NCBI RefSeq assembly: GCF_047238345.1
Contig: NZ_JBDFMQ010000001.1
Location: forward strand, 3,782,001 to 3,846,000
DNA from: Shouchella sp047238345
Lineage (GTDB): Bacteria; Bacillota; Bacilli; Bacillales; Bacillaceae_D
Direction of reading: 5' to 3'
Length of the DNA: 64,000 bases
Shown: positions 26,107 to 34,853 of the stretch, one piece after another
How positions within the stretch are numbered: position 1 is the first letter of the stretch
How the letters are laid out: every line of letters begins with the position of its first letter
Position numbers and translations under genes: made by a program
Notes under the pieces: model-generated
What the model saw: the letters and a program-made list of their open reading frames with translations, nothing else
The model's database searches: none
What the model was told of the DNA's origin: nothing

Positions 26107-27505
26107 ATCGACTCAACCCTTTTTTTTCGTTTGGTAGCATAATACTAACAGAAGTTCCTATATCACGCTGGCTTTCAATACTAATTTGACCGTTATGCAA
26201 CTGGACAAGCTGTTTAGTAATAGCAAGACCTAAACCGCTCCCTCCATAAGCTCTTGAGCGCGATTTTTCTACCCGAAAAAATCGTTCATAAATTTGATCC
26301 AAATGCTCTTTCTCCATACCTATCCCTGTATCAGAAACTTCAATTTTAATTAGATTAGCTTGTCCACTTAGGAATACATCAATAGTCCCATTCTTGGTAT
26401 ACCTTATAGCATTTTCTATTACATTAAGCAGCATTTGTTCAATTCGCAACTCATCGCCATTAAGAGTTACTTGATTCGGTAATTTATTGTGGAAGGAAAT
26501 ATTATTTCCATTTTGCTTTGCACGAATTCCTGCTTTTTCAACCAGTCTTTCTATAAGTTGTGCGATGTTCACTTTTCCAATTTGAAGTCTAAACTGTCCC
26601 TCATCCATTTTTGCTAAATCAAAAAGATCATTTATGAGTGTCGACAAACGGTCTGATTCTTCTTCTATGATTAATAAATAGCGATCTCTTTCTATCTCGT
26701 CATTCCATAATTTATTTCGTATTACTTTCGCATAACCTTTTAAATAGGTAATAGGTGTTTGCAATTCATGTGAGACGCTTGCCAAAAACTCTCTCCGTTG
26801 TTGATTAGCACGGTTTAAATCTGTCTGTAAATCATTTATAGCAGCAGCAAGAGAACCAAGTTGATCATTTGAGGTTATTGGAATTTTTACCCCCGCCTCG
26901 CCTTTAGCAATTCTCCTCGCGGCTTTCTCCATGGAGATTAATGGCATAGTAAACATTCTTGATAAGAAATAAGCCAAGCCAATTCCTAATAACATTGCTC
27001 CTACTATAGAAATAAGAATAAGTATTTGAGCTGTTTCTCTTGATTGTACAAGTACATCAAGAGACCTAAACATAATGATATGTCCACTTGCATTATTAGT
27101 GTCAATAGCTGCAGCACTTGCAAGTAATGTACTTCCATTGGAAACCTCTAATGAACTGCTTAAGTAATGATGGTCGGTTTGAGTATCTAGTAGCGTTCTG
27201 ATATTATCAATATCATCTTGTGTCAAATCTATATTTACATAAGAAAGCAAGTTAACATTCTCATCCAAAATAAGCATCTGTTGATTGGCTATTCTTGCTG
27301 AAGCTTCTACAATCGACATGCTATTTTCTACATTATCATCGTTTATAATTGAGGCATACTGATTTGAAAGATCAATTGCTTCCTTCTGCAATTGTTGTAC
27401 ATGGAAACTAGAAAAAATCTGATTAAATACATAGCCTAAAGGTAGCAATATAATGACAACTAACAAAATCATTGATGCTCCTAACTTAAAATCAATACGG
27501 TTCAT
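26087..27505 (-). CDS. Sensor histidine kinase of the cytochrome cluster
   Basis: The 472-residue protein has two membrane helices (about 10-30 and 158-180) around an extracytoplasmic sensor domain. A HAMP domain follows (about 182-235), then HisKA with phospho-His in FLASVSHELQTPITYLKGY (about residue 242). The ATPase domain has boxes NVIENAIRYT, VSDTGIGM and GGSGLGLAI. It partners the response regulator encoded 9 bases upstream. Position beside resABC recalls ResE, but the HisKA sequence (HELQTPI) is of another subgroup, so it may be a local regulator. The signal is unknown. Confidence 0.88.
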   Translation of the reverse strand: MNRIDFKLGASMILLVVIILLPLGYVFNQIFSSFHVQQLQKEAIDLSNQYASIINDDNVENSMSIVEASARIANQQMLILDENVNLLSYVNIDLTQDDIDNIRTLLDTQTDHHYLSSSLEVSNGSTLLASAAAIDTNNASGHIIMFRSLDVLVQSRETAQILILISIVGAMLLGIGLAYFLSRMFTMPLISMEKAARRIAKGEAGVKIPITSNDQLGSLAAAINDLQTDLNRANQQRREFLASVSHELQTPITYLKGYAKVIRNKLWNDEIERDRYLLIIEEESDRLSTLINDLFDLAKMDEGQFRLQIGKVNIAQLIERLVEKAGIRAKQNGNNISFHNKLPNQVTLNGDELRIEQMLLNVIENAIRYTKNGTIDVFLSGQANLIKIEVSDTGIGMEKEHLDQIYERFFRVEKSRSRAYGGSGLGLAITKQLVQLHNGQISIESQRDIGTSVSIMLPNEKKGLSRYEDEEN

Positions 27506-27514
27506 AAATTCTCC

Positions 27515-28195
27515 TTATACAAATTTATATCCCACACCCCAAACGGTCTCTATACGGTTACTTTTTAATCCTGCGTCAATTAATTTAGAGCGTATGTTTT
27601 TGACATGGCTATCAACCGTACGCAGGGCACCTACGTACTCTATTCCCCAGATAAGTTGCAATAAATCGTCTCGAGTAAAGACACGATTAGGAGCTGAAGC
27701 TAATTTGTAGAGTAAATCAAACTCTTTGAAAGTGAACTCAACCGAGTTACCTTTAACTGAAACAGTTCTCAATTTTAAACGGATTGCTAGCTCTTCAAAA
27801 ACAAGATCCCCTTTTCTAAACTCATTTTCTGACCTTCTAATCAACGCATTTATTCGAGCGGTTAGCTCTTCCGGTTCAAAAGGCTTAACTAAATAATCAT
27901 CCGCTCCTAAATTCAAGCCCTCTACACGATCCTGCCAATCTTTTCGAGCAGACAATATTAAAATAGGAATATCATAATTCTCTCTTACCATTTTACAAAC
28001 ATCATACCCATCCATTTCCGGCATCATTAGATCCAATAAAAGGAGATCACATTTCTCCCTGTTTATTGTTTCAAGAGCTTCTTTTCCATTTTTTGCTTCT
28101 ATTACATCATAGCTATTATTCTGAAGATATATTTTTATTAAATTACGCATTGTCCACTCGTCGTCTACTATTAATATCTTTTTTCTATCACTCAT
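27515..28195 (-). CDS. OmpR/PhoB-family response regulator of the cytochrome cluster
   Basis: The 226-residue protein has a receiver domain with Asp11, Asp12, phospho-acceptor Asp55 (LLLLDLMMP) and the Lys of YLVKPF. A winged-helix DNA-binding domain follows (about 130-226) with RVFTRDDLLQLIWG and RTVDSHVKNIRSKL. It is divergent from bdbD and shares a 190-base intergenic region with it, so both directions may be controlled by it. It is ResD-like in length and place, but orthology to ResD is not shown. Confidence 0.9.
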   Translation of the reverse strand: MSDRKKILIVDDEWTMRNLIKIYLQNNSYDVIEAKNGKEALETINREKCDLLLLDLMMPEMDGYDVCKMVRENYDIPILILSARKDWQDRVEGLNLGADDYLVKPFEPEELTARINALIRRSENEFRKGDLVFEELAIRLKLRTVSVKGNSVEFTFKEFDLLYKLASAPNRVFTRDDLLQLIWGIEYVGALRTVDSHVKNIRSKLIDAGLKSNRIETVWGVGYKFV

Positions 28196-28386
28196 TAGTT
28201 GCCCTCCCTTTTTTCATCATAAAACATTCAATCATAATGTAGTCAGGTTATCAAAAAAATGTGTAGATGCTATGAAGCCAAATATAAATAGTAGATAATT
28301 TTATCTTTCTCCATTATTTCTTCACAATTCTACGTCATTCTAATAATACTTTTAGGATAATTAAAATTTCTTAAGGAGCATAAAAT

Positions 28387-29085
28387 ATGAGCAAAAATAC
28401 ACGTAAAACAAACAGCAATTTAGTTCTAATTGTTTTTGGCGGAACGATTCTTGTTTCAATCATTGCTGGGTTTATCATTTTTAATCAAAGTAATGATGCA
28501 GAGGACTTAGCAAACGATAAACTCGAATCCCCTAGTATCACAAACCAACCGACACTAGGGGACTCGTCAGCACCTGTCCAACTTGTTGAGTTTGGTGATT
28601 TTAAATGCCCATCGTGTAAATACTGGGATGAGGTCATATTTCCTGTATTAGAAGAAGAATTTATAAGCGAAGGGAAAATTCAATATTCATACATTAACAC
28701 TCCATTTCATGGAGAAGAGTCTACTTTAGCTGCACTCGCTAGCGAAGCCATTTGGAATAAAACCCCTGATCAATACTGGGCATTTCATCATGAATTATTT
28801 GCCCAACAACCTCCCGCCTCAAACCATGACGATGAGTGGATTACAATGGATAAAGTTATTGAGGTTGCAAATAATGTTGAACTTGAATTAGATCTAGATG
28901 GTTTGCGAGAGGATATTGAAAGCGCAACGTTTCAAGATGAGTTAAATTCTGATTTACGACAAGTCGAAGTTTTTAATGTATCTGCCACTCCTACAATTAT
29001 GATTAACAATAATGTACTTGAAGATCCTTTTGACCTTGACATTATTAGAGAAATTATTGCAACCGAACTGGAGAATGCGGAATGA
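28387..29085 (+). CDS. bdbD: DsbA-family thiol oxidase, BdbD-like
   Basis: The 232-residue protein has an N-terminal signal anchor (about 12-33) and a DsbA-type thioredoxin domain. The active site is CPSC (Cys74, Cys77) and the cis-Pro loop reads VSATPTIMIN. It introduces disulfides into exported proteins and is re-oxidised by the BdbC-like protein encoded next, whose start overlaps its stop by 4 bases. TTAAGGAG lies 8 bases before the ATG. Candidate clients in the window are the Cys-bearing 97-residue protein and apocytochrome c. Confidence 0.92.
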   Translation: MSKNTRKTNSNLVLIVFGGTILVSIIAGFIIFNQSNDAEDLANDKLESPSITNQPTLGDSSAPVQLVEFGDFKCPSCKYWDEVIFPVLEEEFISEGKIQYSYINTPFHGEESTLAALASEAIWNKTPDQYWAFHHELFAQQPPASNHDDEWITMDKVIEVANNVELELDLDGLREDIESATFQDELNSDLRQVEVFNVSATPTIMINNNVLEDPFDLDIIREIIATELENAE

Positions 29086-29513
29086 TAAAAGAAACGAAAA
29101 ACCAATTTTTGCTTTATTTCGCGTGGCTAGTATCCTTAATTGCCACTATGGGAAGTCTTTATTTTAGTGAAATAAGAGAGTTTATTCCTTGTGAAATGTG
29201 CTGGTATCAACGAATTCTTATGTATCCATTGGTTATTATACTAGGATTATCTATTTTGTATAAAGATGTAAAGATAAGAAGATATGTATTGCCAATATCG
29301 CTACTAGGAATAGCAACATCTTCTTATCACTACGCTCTCCAAAAATTCCCATCTCTCTTCCCTGTATCTCCTTGTCAAGAAGGCGTGCCTTGCAATATTG
29401 CATACATTAACTGGTTTGGTTTTGTGACAATTCCATTCCTTGCACTGACAGGGTTTACTCTCATCACGATTTTTCTCTTAACTATACAGGAAAAAAAGAG
29501 GGGAACTAAATGA
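29082..29513 (+). CDS. bdbC: DsbB-family quinone-linked thiol oxidase, BdbC-like
   Basis: The 143-residue protein has four membrane helices. Two extracytoplasmic Cys pairs are visible: CEMC (Cys37, Cys40) in IPCEMCWYQRILMYPL, and Cys98/Cys104 in SPCQEGVPC. DsbB proteins pass electrons from the DsbA partner to the quinone pool. Its ends overlap bdbD and the CtaG-like gene by 4 bases each, showing a tightly coupled operon. Confidence 0.95.
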   Translation: MIKETKNQFLLYFAWLVSLIATMGSLYFSEIREFIPCEMCWYQRILMYPLVIILGLSILYKDVKIRRYVLPISLLGIATSSYHYALQKFPSLFPVSPCQEGVPCNIAYINWFGFVTIPFLALTGFTLITIFLLTIQEKKRGTK

Positions 29514-30268
29514 ATATAATCCTTGATGTAACCATAGTAAGTTCCATATTATATGTTATCTTTATTTATTTAAAAAATTCTCAAAATCATGAAAACCTTT
29601 CAATTGCAAAGAAGTTAGCTTTTATTATCGGTATTGTGTTTTTTGCTATTGCAAACATCAGCATCATAAGATCTTACGGAAACCAGTTTTTTTCTGTTTT
29701 TACGATGCAACAAACACTTTTGTATTTTGTTGTCCCTCCACTTATTTTTACAGGTTTAAACGATCAACTTTTAAAACCTCTTTATTCCAATAAATGGGTT
29801 AAACCAATTTTAAATCGTATGAGTAAACCAACATTGGCCATCATTGGTTTTAACCTAATATTTGTACTGCAATTCATTCCAATTATTTTTAATTTTATTT
29901 ATGGAAATTCCTTTTTACAGTTCTTAATGATGTTGATACTCCTTCCATTGGCTTTTCTAATGTGGTGGCCAGTAATCTCACCTGCAACTAAGTTTCAAAC
30001 CTTACAACCCTTTGCAAAGATTATTTATGTCATTGGTTTAGCTGTCATTATGACACCTTTAGTCGCTTTTTTCGTTATATCAACAACTGTGCTTTACGCC
30101 CCTTTTATTGAATTTCATTCTGAATCAATTGTTGTTTTAGACCAACAAACTGCTGGCGTTACAATGAAAATGGCACAAATTATAGTCTATTCAGCCGTAA
30201 TTGGACATGCGTTTGTAGAAGCTAAAAGACTAGATGATTTACAAACCGAGAAAGATCATTTTTTATAG
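29510..30268 (+). CDS. ctaG: CtaG-family membrane protein (caa3 oxidase assembly type)
   Basis: The 252-residue protein has about seven helices and is of the caa3_CtaG family. The family motifs are seen as FTMQQTLLYFVVPPLIFTGL near residue 65 and LDQQTAGVTMKMAQIIVY near residue 210, with His in EFHSESIV. In Bacillus, CtaG is needed for active caa3 cytochrome c oxidase, probably for copper delivery. The nearby oxidase is a quinol type, so either the client is distant or the specificity differs. The gene overlaps bdbC by 4 bases. Confidence 0.85.
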   Translation: MNIILDVTIVSSILYVIFIYLKNSQNHENLSIAKKLAFIIGIVFFAIANISIIRSYGNQFFSVFTMQQTLLYFVVPPLIFTGLNDQLLKPLYSNKWVKPILNRMSKPTLAIIGFNLIFVLQFIPIIFNFIYGNSFLQFLMMLILLPLAFLMWWPVISPATKFQTLQPFAKIIYVIGLAVIMTPLVAFFVISTTVLYAPFIEFHSESIVVLDQQTAGVTMKMAQIIVYSAVIGHAFVEAKRLDDLQTEKDHFL

Positions 30269-30303
30269 AAACTTCGTATATTTTTTAAAGAAAAGGAGAT
30301 CAT

Positions 30304-30597
30304 ATGAAACGTTATAGATGGATGTTTGGTGTTTTAATAAGTATCATTATTGTATTAGCAGGATTTATTATTCCCATTACAGACGGTCCATCAAATGAAG
30401 AACGTGTCGTCATAGATTATACATTGAACTTGTATAGCTCAGCTGCATGCTTTGATACTGCTGGATTCACCAATAATATTGATGAATCCACTTACGGTGA
30501 AGTTAAGGATCACAATCAATTCCTCCCTGAGTCTTCGTGTACCGCAGTCGAATTCAAAAGCGTACTTGCACCTTTGTGGTTTGCATGGTTTTTATGA
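30304..30597 (+). CDS. Small exported or anchored protein with two Cys, unknown
   Basis: The 97-residue protein has an N-terminal signal anchor (MKRYRWMFGVLISIIIVLAGFIIP). A short extracytoplasmic part follows with Cys at about 49 and 79 (SAACFDTAG and ESSCTAVE), ending LAPLWFAWFL. The two Cys are well placed to be oxidised by the BdbD/BdbC pair encoded upstream. AAGGAG precedes the ATG. It lies between the CtaG-like gene and the CDF exporter in the same direction. I do not recognise the family. Confidence 0.65.
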   Translation: MKRYRWMFGVLISIIIVLAGFIIPITDGPSNEERVVIDYTLNLYSSAACFDTAGFTNNIDESTYGEVKDHNQFLPESSCTAVEFKSVLAPLWFAWFL

Positions 30598-30641
30598 ACT
30601 ACTTATTATGATTAAAATGGTAATTAAGGAGAGACTGTAGT

Positions 30642-31520
30642 ATGCAAAGCCACCAAGATGCTTCAAATCATACAAATAAAAAGAACCTAATTATTGCCAT
30701 GATTATAATTGGGAGTTGGATGTTTATTCAACTAATTGGAGGGTTATGGACAGGTAGTTTGGCTTTACTTGCAGATGCCGTGCATATGTTGAATGATTTT
30801 GCAAATCTTGGGATTAGCTTAATTGCCTTAATAATTGCCAGAAAAGCCGCTTCTAAACATAGAACCTTTGGAAATTACCGATATGAAATTTTATCATCAG
30901 TCTTAAATAGTTTAGCTTTACTTGTTATATCATTTTTTATTCTCAAAGAAGCAATAGCTCGCATAACAGATCCTCAACCCGTATTAGGCGGATATATGAT
31001 TATTATTGCTTTTATTGGGCTAATAGCTAATTTAGCTGCAATATATGTGTTAGTAAAAAGTGACGTTAAAGGAAATCTAAACATGCGGGGCGCCTACCTG
31101 CATGTTTTAAGTGATACATTAGGTTCTGTTGTTGCAGTAGGAGCAGGTATTATAATACTTCTAACAGGGTGGTATCTCGCCGATCCAATATTGAGTATTT
31201 TAATTGCAATTCTAATTTTAATATCAGCTATTCGACTATTAAAAGATACTTTACATGTCTTGATGGAAGCTGTCCCAAGAGAAATTAATATTGACGAAGT
31301 TAAATTAAGACTTAAAGACTTTAATGAAGTTATCGATGTTGATAATCTGCACATTTGGAGTTTAACGTCTGGTATTAACGGCATGAATGTACAACTGTTT
31401 GTCAGTAAACAAGTTACCATTTATAAGCAAATAAACTTGAAACAAGAAGTACGCCAATATGTAAGAGAGAATCTTAATGTTACTTTTTTGACAATTGAAA
31501 TAGAATTTGTAGACTTATAA
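30642..31520 (+). CDS. czcD: CDF-family divalent cation exporter, CzcD-like
   Basis: The 292-residue protein has six membrane helices and a C-terminal cytoplasmic domain (about 205-292). Metal-site motifs are LLADAVHMLND in helix 2 and LHVLSDTLGS in helix 5, the HxxxD pairs of zinc-type CDF carriers. The C-terminal domain reads VDNLHIWSLTSGINGMNVQL, as in CzcD. It should exchange Zn, Cd or Co for protons. AAGGAGAG precedes the start. It is the last gene of the bdbDC-ctaG-orf97-czcD run, followed by a strong terminator. Confidence 0.92.
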   Translation: MQSHQDASNHTNKKNLIIAMIIIGSWMFIQLIGGLWTGSLALLADAVHMLNDFANLGISLIALIIARKAASKHRTFGNYRYEILSSVLNSLALLVISFFILKEAIARITDPQPVLGGYMIIIAFIGLIANLAAIYVLVKSDVKGNLNMRGAYLHVLSDTLGSVVAVGAGIIILLTGWYLADPILSILIAILILISAIRLLKDTLHVLMEAVPREINIDEVKLRLKDFNEVIDVDNLHIWSLTSGINGMNVQLFVSKQVTIYKQINLKQEVRQYVRENLNVTFLTIEIEFVDL

Positions 31521-31538
31521 TGAGAAAACAAACATAGG

Positions 31539-31584
31539 TGAAACAGCAATTAGAAAAACACGATTTTTTCTAATTGCTGTTTCA
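31539..31584 (+). terminator. Terminator of the bdbDC-czcD operon
   Basis: A 20-bp perfect stem (31539-31558 with 31565-31584; arms TGAAACAGCAATTAGAAAAA and inverse) with a 6-base loop. It carries A/T tracts near the loop and is 19 bases after czcD. The following 300 bases (31585-31882) hold no recognisable gene. Confidence 0.8.
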
Positions 31585-31882
31585 AAATCATGGGGTAATT
31601 ATAATTTTGACTCTTTGATGTAACTGTCTCAGTAAAGACGGCCGAACTAGCGCTCAAATCATGTATTTCCGTGGGCATTCGATGTTCTGTGTAAGAGGTA
31701 ATCTTATTTATTTTAAAATCACTCTTGAATGAGATCTGCAACATATGATTTTAATGCAAATTCTCATGTAATGACAACGGAACGGAGGTATATCCAGTCG
31801 CACCATATTGGTAACTCAAATTCACCATCATAATACCTTAAGTTCTAATTTAATAAATCAGGATTTAATTCTAAGTTTTTAT

Positions 31883-32616
31883 TTATTTAGATGAGACATG
31901 TGAAGCATATAACAAAACTTTATTCTCTGGGGAAATGTTAATTACAGTTAAAGCTATTAGATACAAACACATTGCAAATAGTATTAAATTAATACACTTG
32001 TTCTTTATAGATAATTTCATCAAGAATGATTTTTTACCTTTTTCACCGTTATACATAATGAGTAATGGAATCACCAATAGAATTCCTAAACGAAATAAAG
32101 ATTCCAAACCGTTATCATTGAAGCCTGGTATTATATAAAACACCAAACCGAAAATGGTAAAAACAATCATTTATTGTTTTTAATTATTTCTAAATAATTA
32201 AAATTTAAATACCCATAATACACCTATAAAATTTAAATCCGCTGTTCAGGCCAATAAACAACAGTAGAATAAGGGAGAGCTTAAAGAACCATGGTATAGA
32301 TTTAGATTGGTTAATTGTCAAAGCCACTAACCCCATAAATAAATTCCAGAGCACGCTTGTGCCTTGCCACCATTCAATACCGAGATACAAAACAAACGGA
32401 AAAAGTGGAGTTCAATGCGGAAATGAATAATCTTTTGAGATACTTAGTATTGTTTGATGTGTGAAAGTAACCTTCAGCAATAAGATAGCACATAATTGGT
32501 GCTGCTAATCTACCGAAAGAGTGTAAAACACTGTCCAAAGTTGTCCCCTCAGAAACTATCCAAATGGACGTGTGATCAACTACCATTGCAAGTATGGCAA
32601 CTATTATTCAGATTTA
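31883..32616 (-). pseudogene. traX-family gene, multiply broken
   Basis: Three short minus-strand pieces in different frames together match TraX proteins, which are multi-helix membrane proteins related to pilin acetylation. The pieces are ILAMVVDHTSIW...FGRLAAPIMCYLIAEGYFHT (about 32616-32410), PFVLYLGIEWWQGTSVLWNL (about 32405-32210) and MIVFTIFGLVFYIIPGF...IPLLIMYNGEKGKK (32170-31883). The order is as in the family (MVIDH, GRIAFPLFAF, LLYNGKRG). At least one frameshift near 32410 and several stops near 32170-32210 separate them, and the N-terminus is missing. The gene is dead and was probably brought in by a mobile element. Confidence 0.7.
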
Positions 32617-32956
32617 GATAAGTGATAGTATTATTAGTACTACTATTCTTGTGAAAAGTATGGAGTTGCTATTTTACTTATGTTTTACCAATAGGTGTTT
32701 AAAATCATTTCATCTTGTTCATCTAATTTTTAAGGTCTTATTTATCTTAATCTTAGAAAAGTAAACAAATAAAAAAAGCCACCTTTCTGCTTTCCTTGTG
32801 TTTATTCTCTTTAACACTACAAATTTTGTCTTAAAAATCTATTATCATCAAGTTCTTAAACAAGCAGGTACTTCTCTAATCAGCAATCTTCCATAGGAAA
32901 TGATATCAGGTAGAATTACTTTATTCGTTTATTCAACTTTTTTTATTAAAAAACAT
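32617..32956. other. Gene-free AT-rich stretch
   Basis: No open frame with a ribosome site, no RNA gene and no clear hairpin was seen here. It lies between the traX relic and the terminators of the manganese transporter operon. Confidence 0.5.
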
Positions 32957-33027
32957 AAAAGACCGCACGCGTTGAGCGAGAGGTCTTTAAGTGAAAGGGT
33001 TAGGTAACTGCTAATTACCTAACCCTT
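32957..33027 (-). terminator. Double hairpin at the end of the manganese transporter operon
   Basis: The first stem is AAGGGTTAGGTAA (32995-33007) with TTACCTAACCCTT (33015-33027); its loop holds the stop codon of the binding-protein gene. The second is AAAGACC (32958-32964) with GGTCTTT (32982-32988), followed on the minus strand by TTTATG and T-rich DNA. Confidence 0.75.
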
Positions 33028-33946
33028 CTATGATTTTTTTAGTATTAAACTCCATCATCTTTAAATAAGTATCACCATCTGTACCTTCTTTACCTAACGA
33101 ATCAGTGTAAATTGTATCAAAAATTGGAACACCTGTTTCGTTGGATAAAGTCTCCATGCTACGTGTATCAATACTCGTTTCTACAAAAAGTACAGGTACA
33201 TTGTTATCTTGAATATAATTAATTGCATTTTTCATCTGTTGGGGTGAGCCTTGATTTTCCGAGTTAATTTCCCATATATATCCTTCTTGAATATCATATG
33301 CTTTTGCAAAATATTTAAAAGCTCCTTCGCTTGTTACAAGGTGTCGACTTTCTTCATCCAGAGCAGCAAATTCTTCCAAAGTACGTTGGTGTAAGTTCTC
33401 TAAATCGGTTATATAATTCTCAGCATTTTCTATATATATTCCCTCGTTTTGAGGGTCTATATTTATTAATGCATCACGAATATTCTCCGCATAAATTACT
33501 CCATTCTGTAAATCTAGCCAAGCATGTGGATCTTCTTCTTGTTCTAACCCTTGAGTTTCTAAATAGATCGGTTCAACTCTTTCACTTACACGAAAAACAG
33601 GTTGATTATCCCCTTCTTTACCAGCTACCTCAATTAATTTTGCAAACCAACTATTACCTTCTTCAAGATTTAATCCATTATAGAAAACTACATCCGCATC
33701 CGTCATTTTCTTTACATCCTCTGGTAGCGGGTCATATTCGTGTGGATCGGAACCAATAGGAGCTAAATTATAGATATTAGCATCATCAGTAGCTATGTTT
33801 CGTGTAATATCATAAATGATAGAGTATGTTGTGATAATTTCTAGACCGTCCCCTAAATCTAACTCATTCGTTTGACCGGAATCCCCACAAGCAACAAGAG
33901 TAAATGCGATAATTGGGGAACCTATTAGAAAAGTTATTTTTCTCAC
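33011..33946 (-). CDS. mntA: Manganese/zinc ABC transporter substrate-binding lipoprotein
   Basis: The 311-residue precursor has lipobox LVAC (Cys20) and a cluster A-I (TroA/PsaA) fold. Metal ligands are suggested by His in GSDPHEYDP and EDPHAWLD, Glu in TSEGAFKYF and Asp in YTDSLG. The segment WEINSENQGSPQQM resembles the manganese-type members (EINTEEEGTP in PsaA). It captures Mn2+, or possibly Zn2+, outside the membrane for the permease and ATPase encoded upstream. A MntR-like box before the operon supports manganese. Confidence 0.85.
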   Translation of the reverse strand: MRKITFLIGSPIIAFTLVACGDSGQTNELDLGDGLEIITTYSIIYDITRNIATDDANIYNLAPIGSDPHEYDPLPEDVKKMTDADVVFYNGLNLEEGNSWFAKLIEVAGKEGDNQPVFRVSERVEPIYLETQGLEQEEDPHAWLDLQNGVIYAENIRDALINIDPQNEGIYIENAENYITDLENLHQRTLEEFAALDEESRHLVTSEGAFKYFAKAYDIQEGYIWEINSENQGSPQQMKNAINYIQDNNVPVLFVETSIDTRSMETLSNETGVPIFDTIYTDSLGKEGTDGDTYLKMMEFNTKKIIEGLGN

Positions 33947-33958
33947 CTTAAATCCTCC

Positions 33959-34849
33959 TTACGATTGTTTTTTGGAATGTGAATGTAGTAATTTTGTTCT
34001 TTTTTTTCTAGCTCTTATTGTCCGCCATATTAGACCTTGCTTAGGGGATAAAAAGAAAGTTAATGCAAAAAGTACACTTGCCACAACAACAATAGTTGGA
34101 CCAGATGCTAAGTTGTAAGTAAAACTAAAATATAATCCTGTCACTGAAGAAATTATTCCAACACCCGCTGAAAGGTAAATCATTACCCATAATCTATTTG
34201 TAAGTAGATAAGCAGTTGCAGCAGGGGTTATTAGCATAGCTACAACTAATACGATTCCAACGGTTTGTAATGATGCGACTGTAGACATAGTAAGTAAGAT
34301 CATCAAGACGTAATGAATAAATTTATTTGGCAATCCATATGCAGCTGACATTGTTGGATCAAATGTTGTAATTAAGAGTTCTTTGAAAAATAGATAGACA
34401 GTCACCAATACAATAACTGCTACAATTAATGTCATAAACATTTCAGATCTAGGAACAGCTAATACGTTTCCAAATAAAATATGATAGAGATCTGAACTAC
34501 TTTGCATAAGCGTAATAACAATAATTCCAACGGCAAAAGCAGCAGTAAACATTATCCCAATGGAAGTATCACTTTTTATACGACTATTTTGAGTAATATA
34601 TCCTATCCCTAAAGCAGTTACCATCCCTGTGAGTACTGCTCCATAAAAAATATTAATACCAAACATGTAGGATATGGCTACGCCTGGTAATACAGCATGG
34701 GAAATTGCATCACCCATAAGCGACATTCCTCTTAAGATTATAAAGCAACCAATAACTCCACAAATGACTCCCACGATAATAGACGTAATTAGCGCTCTTT
34801 GTAAAAATTCATACTGTAGAACAGATTCGTAAAAATTAATTAATTCCAT
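33959..34849 (-). CDS. mntC: Manganese-type ABC transporter permease
   Basis: The 296-residue protein has about eight to nine helices and the ABC-3 family motifs GVICGVIGCFIILRGMSLMGDAISHAVLPGVA and LQTVGIVLVVAMLITPAATAYLL. It forms the channel for the divalent cation brought by the lipoprotein. Only one permease gene is present, so it is probably a homodimer, unlike the MntC/MntD pair of B. subtilis. It starts 4 bases after the ATPase gene and ends 12 bases before mntA. Confidence 0.88.
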   Translation of the reverse strand: MELINFYESVLQYEFLQRALITSIIVGVICGVIGCFIILRGMSLMGDAISHAVLPGVAISYMFGINIFYGAVLTGMVTALGIGYITQNSRIKSDTSIGIMFTAAFAVGIIVITLMQSSSDLYHILFGNVLAVPRSEMFMTLIVAVIVLVTVYLFFKELLITTFDPTMSAAYGLPNKFIHYVLMILLTMSTVASLQTVGIVLVVAMLITPAATAYLLTNRLWVMIYLSAGVGIISSVTGLYFSFTYNLASGPTIVVVASVLFALTFFLSPKQGLIWRTIRARKKRTKLLHSHSKKQS

Positions 34850-34853
34850 CGTT

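Noticed and set aside
26087..28195. Naming the two-component pair ResD/ResE
   Set aside because: Position fits, but the gene order differs from B. subtilis resABCDE and the kinase HisKA motif (HELQTPI) is of another subgroup; left unnamed.
31550..31744. 64-codon minus-strand frame beside czcD
   Set aside because: It runs into the terminator of the czcD operon and has no ribosome site or family motif.
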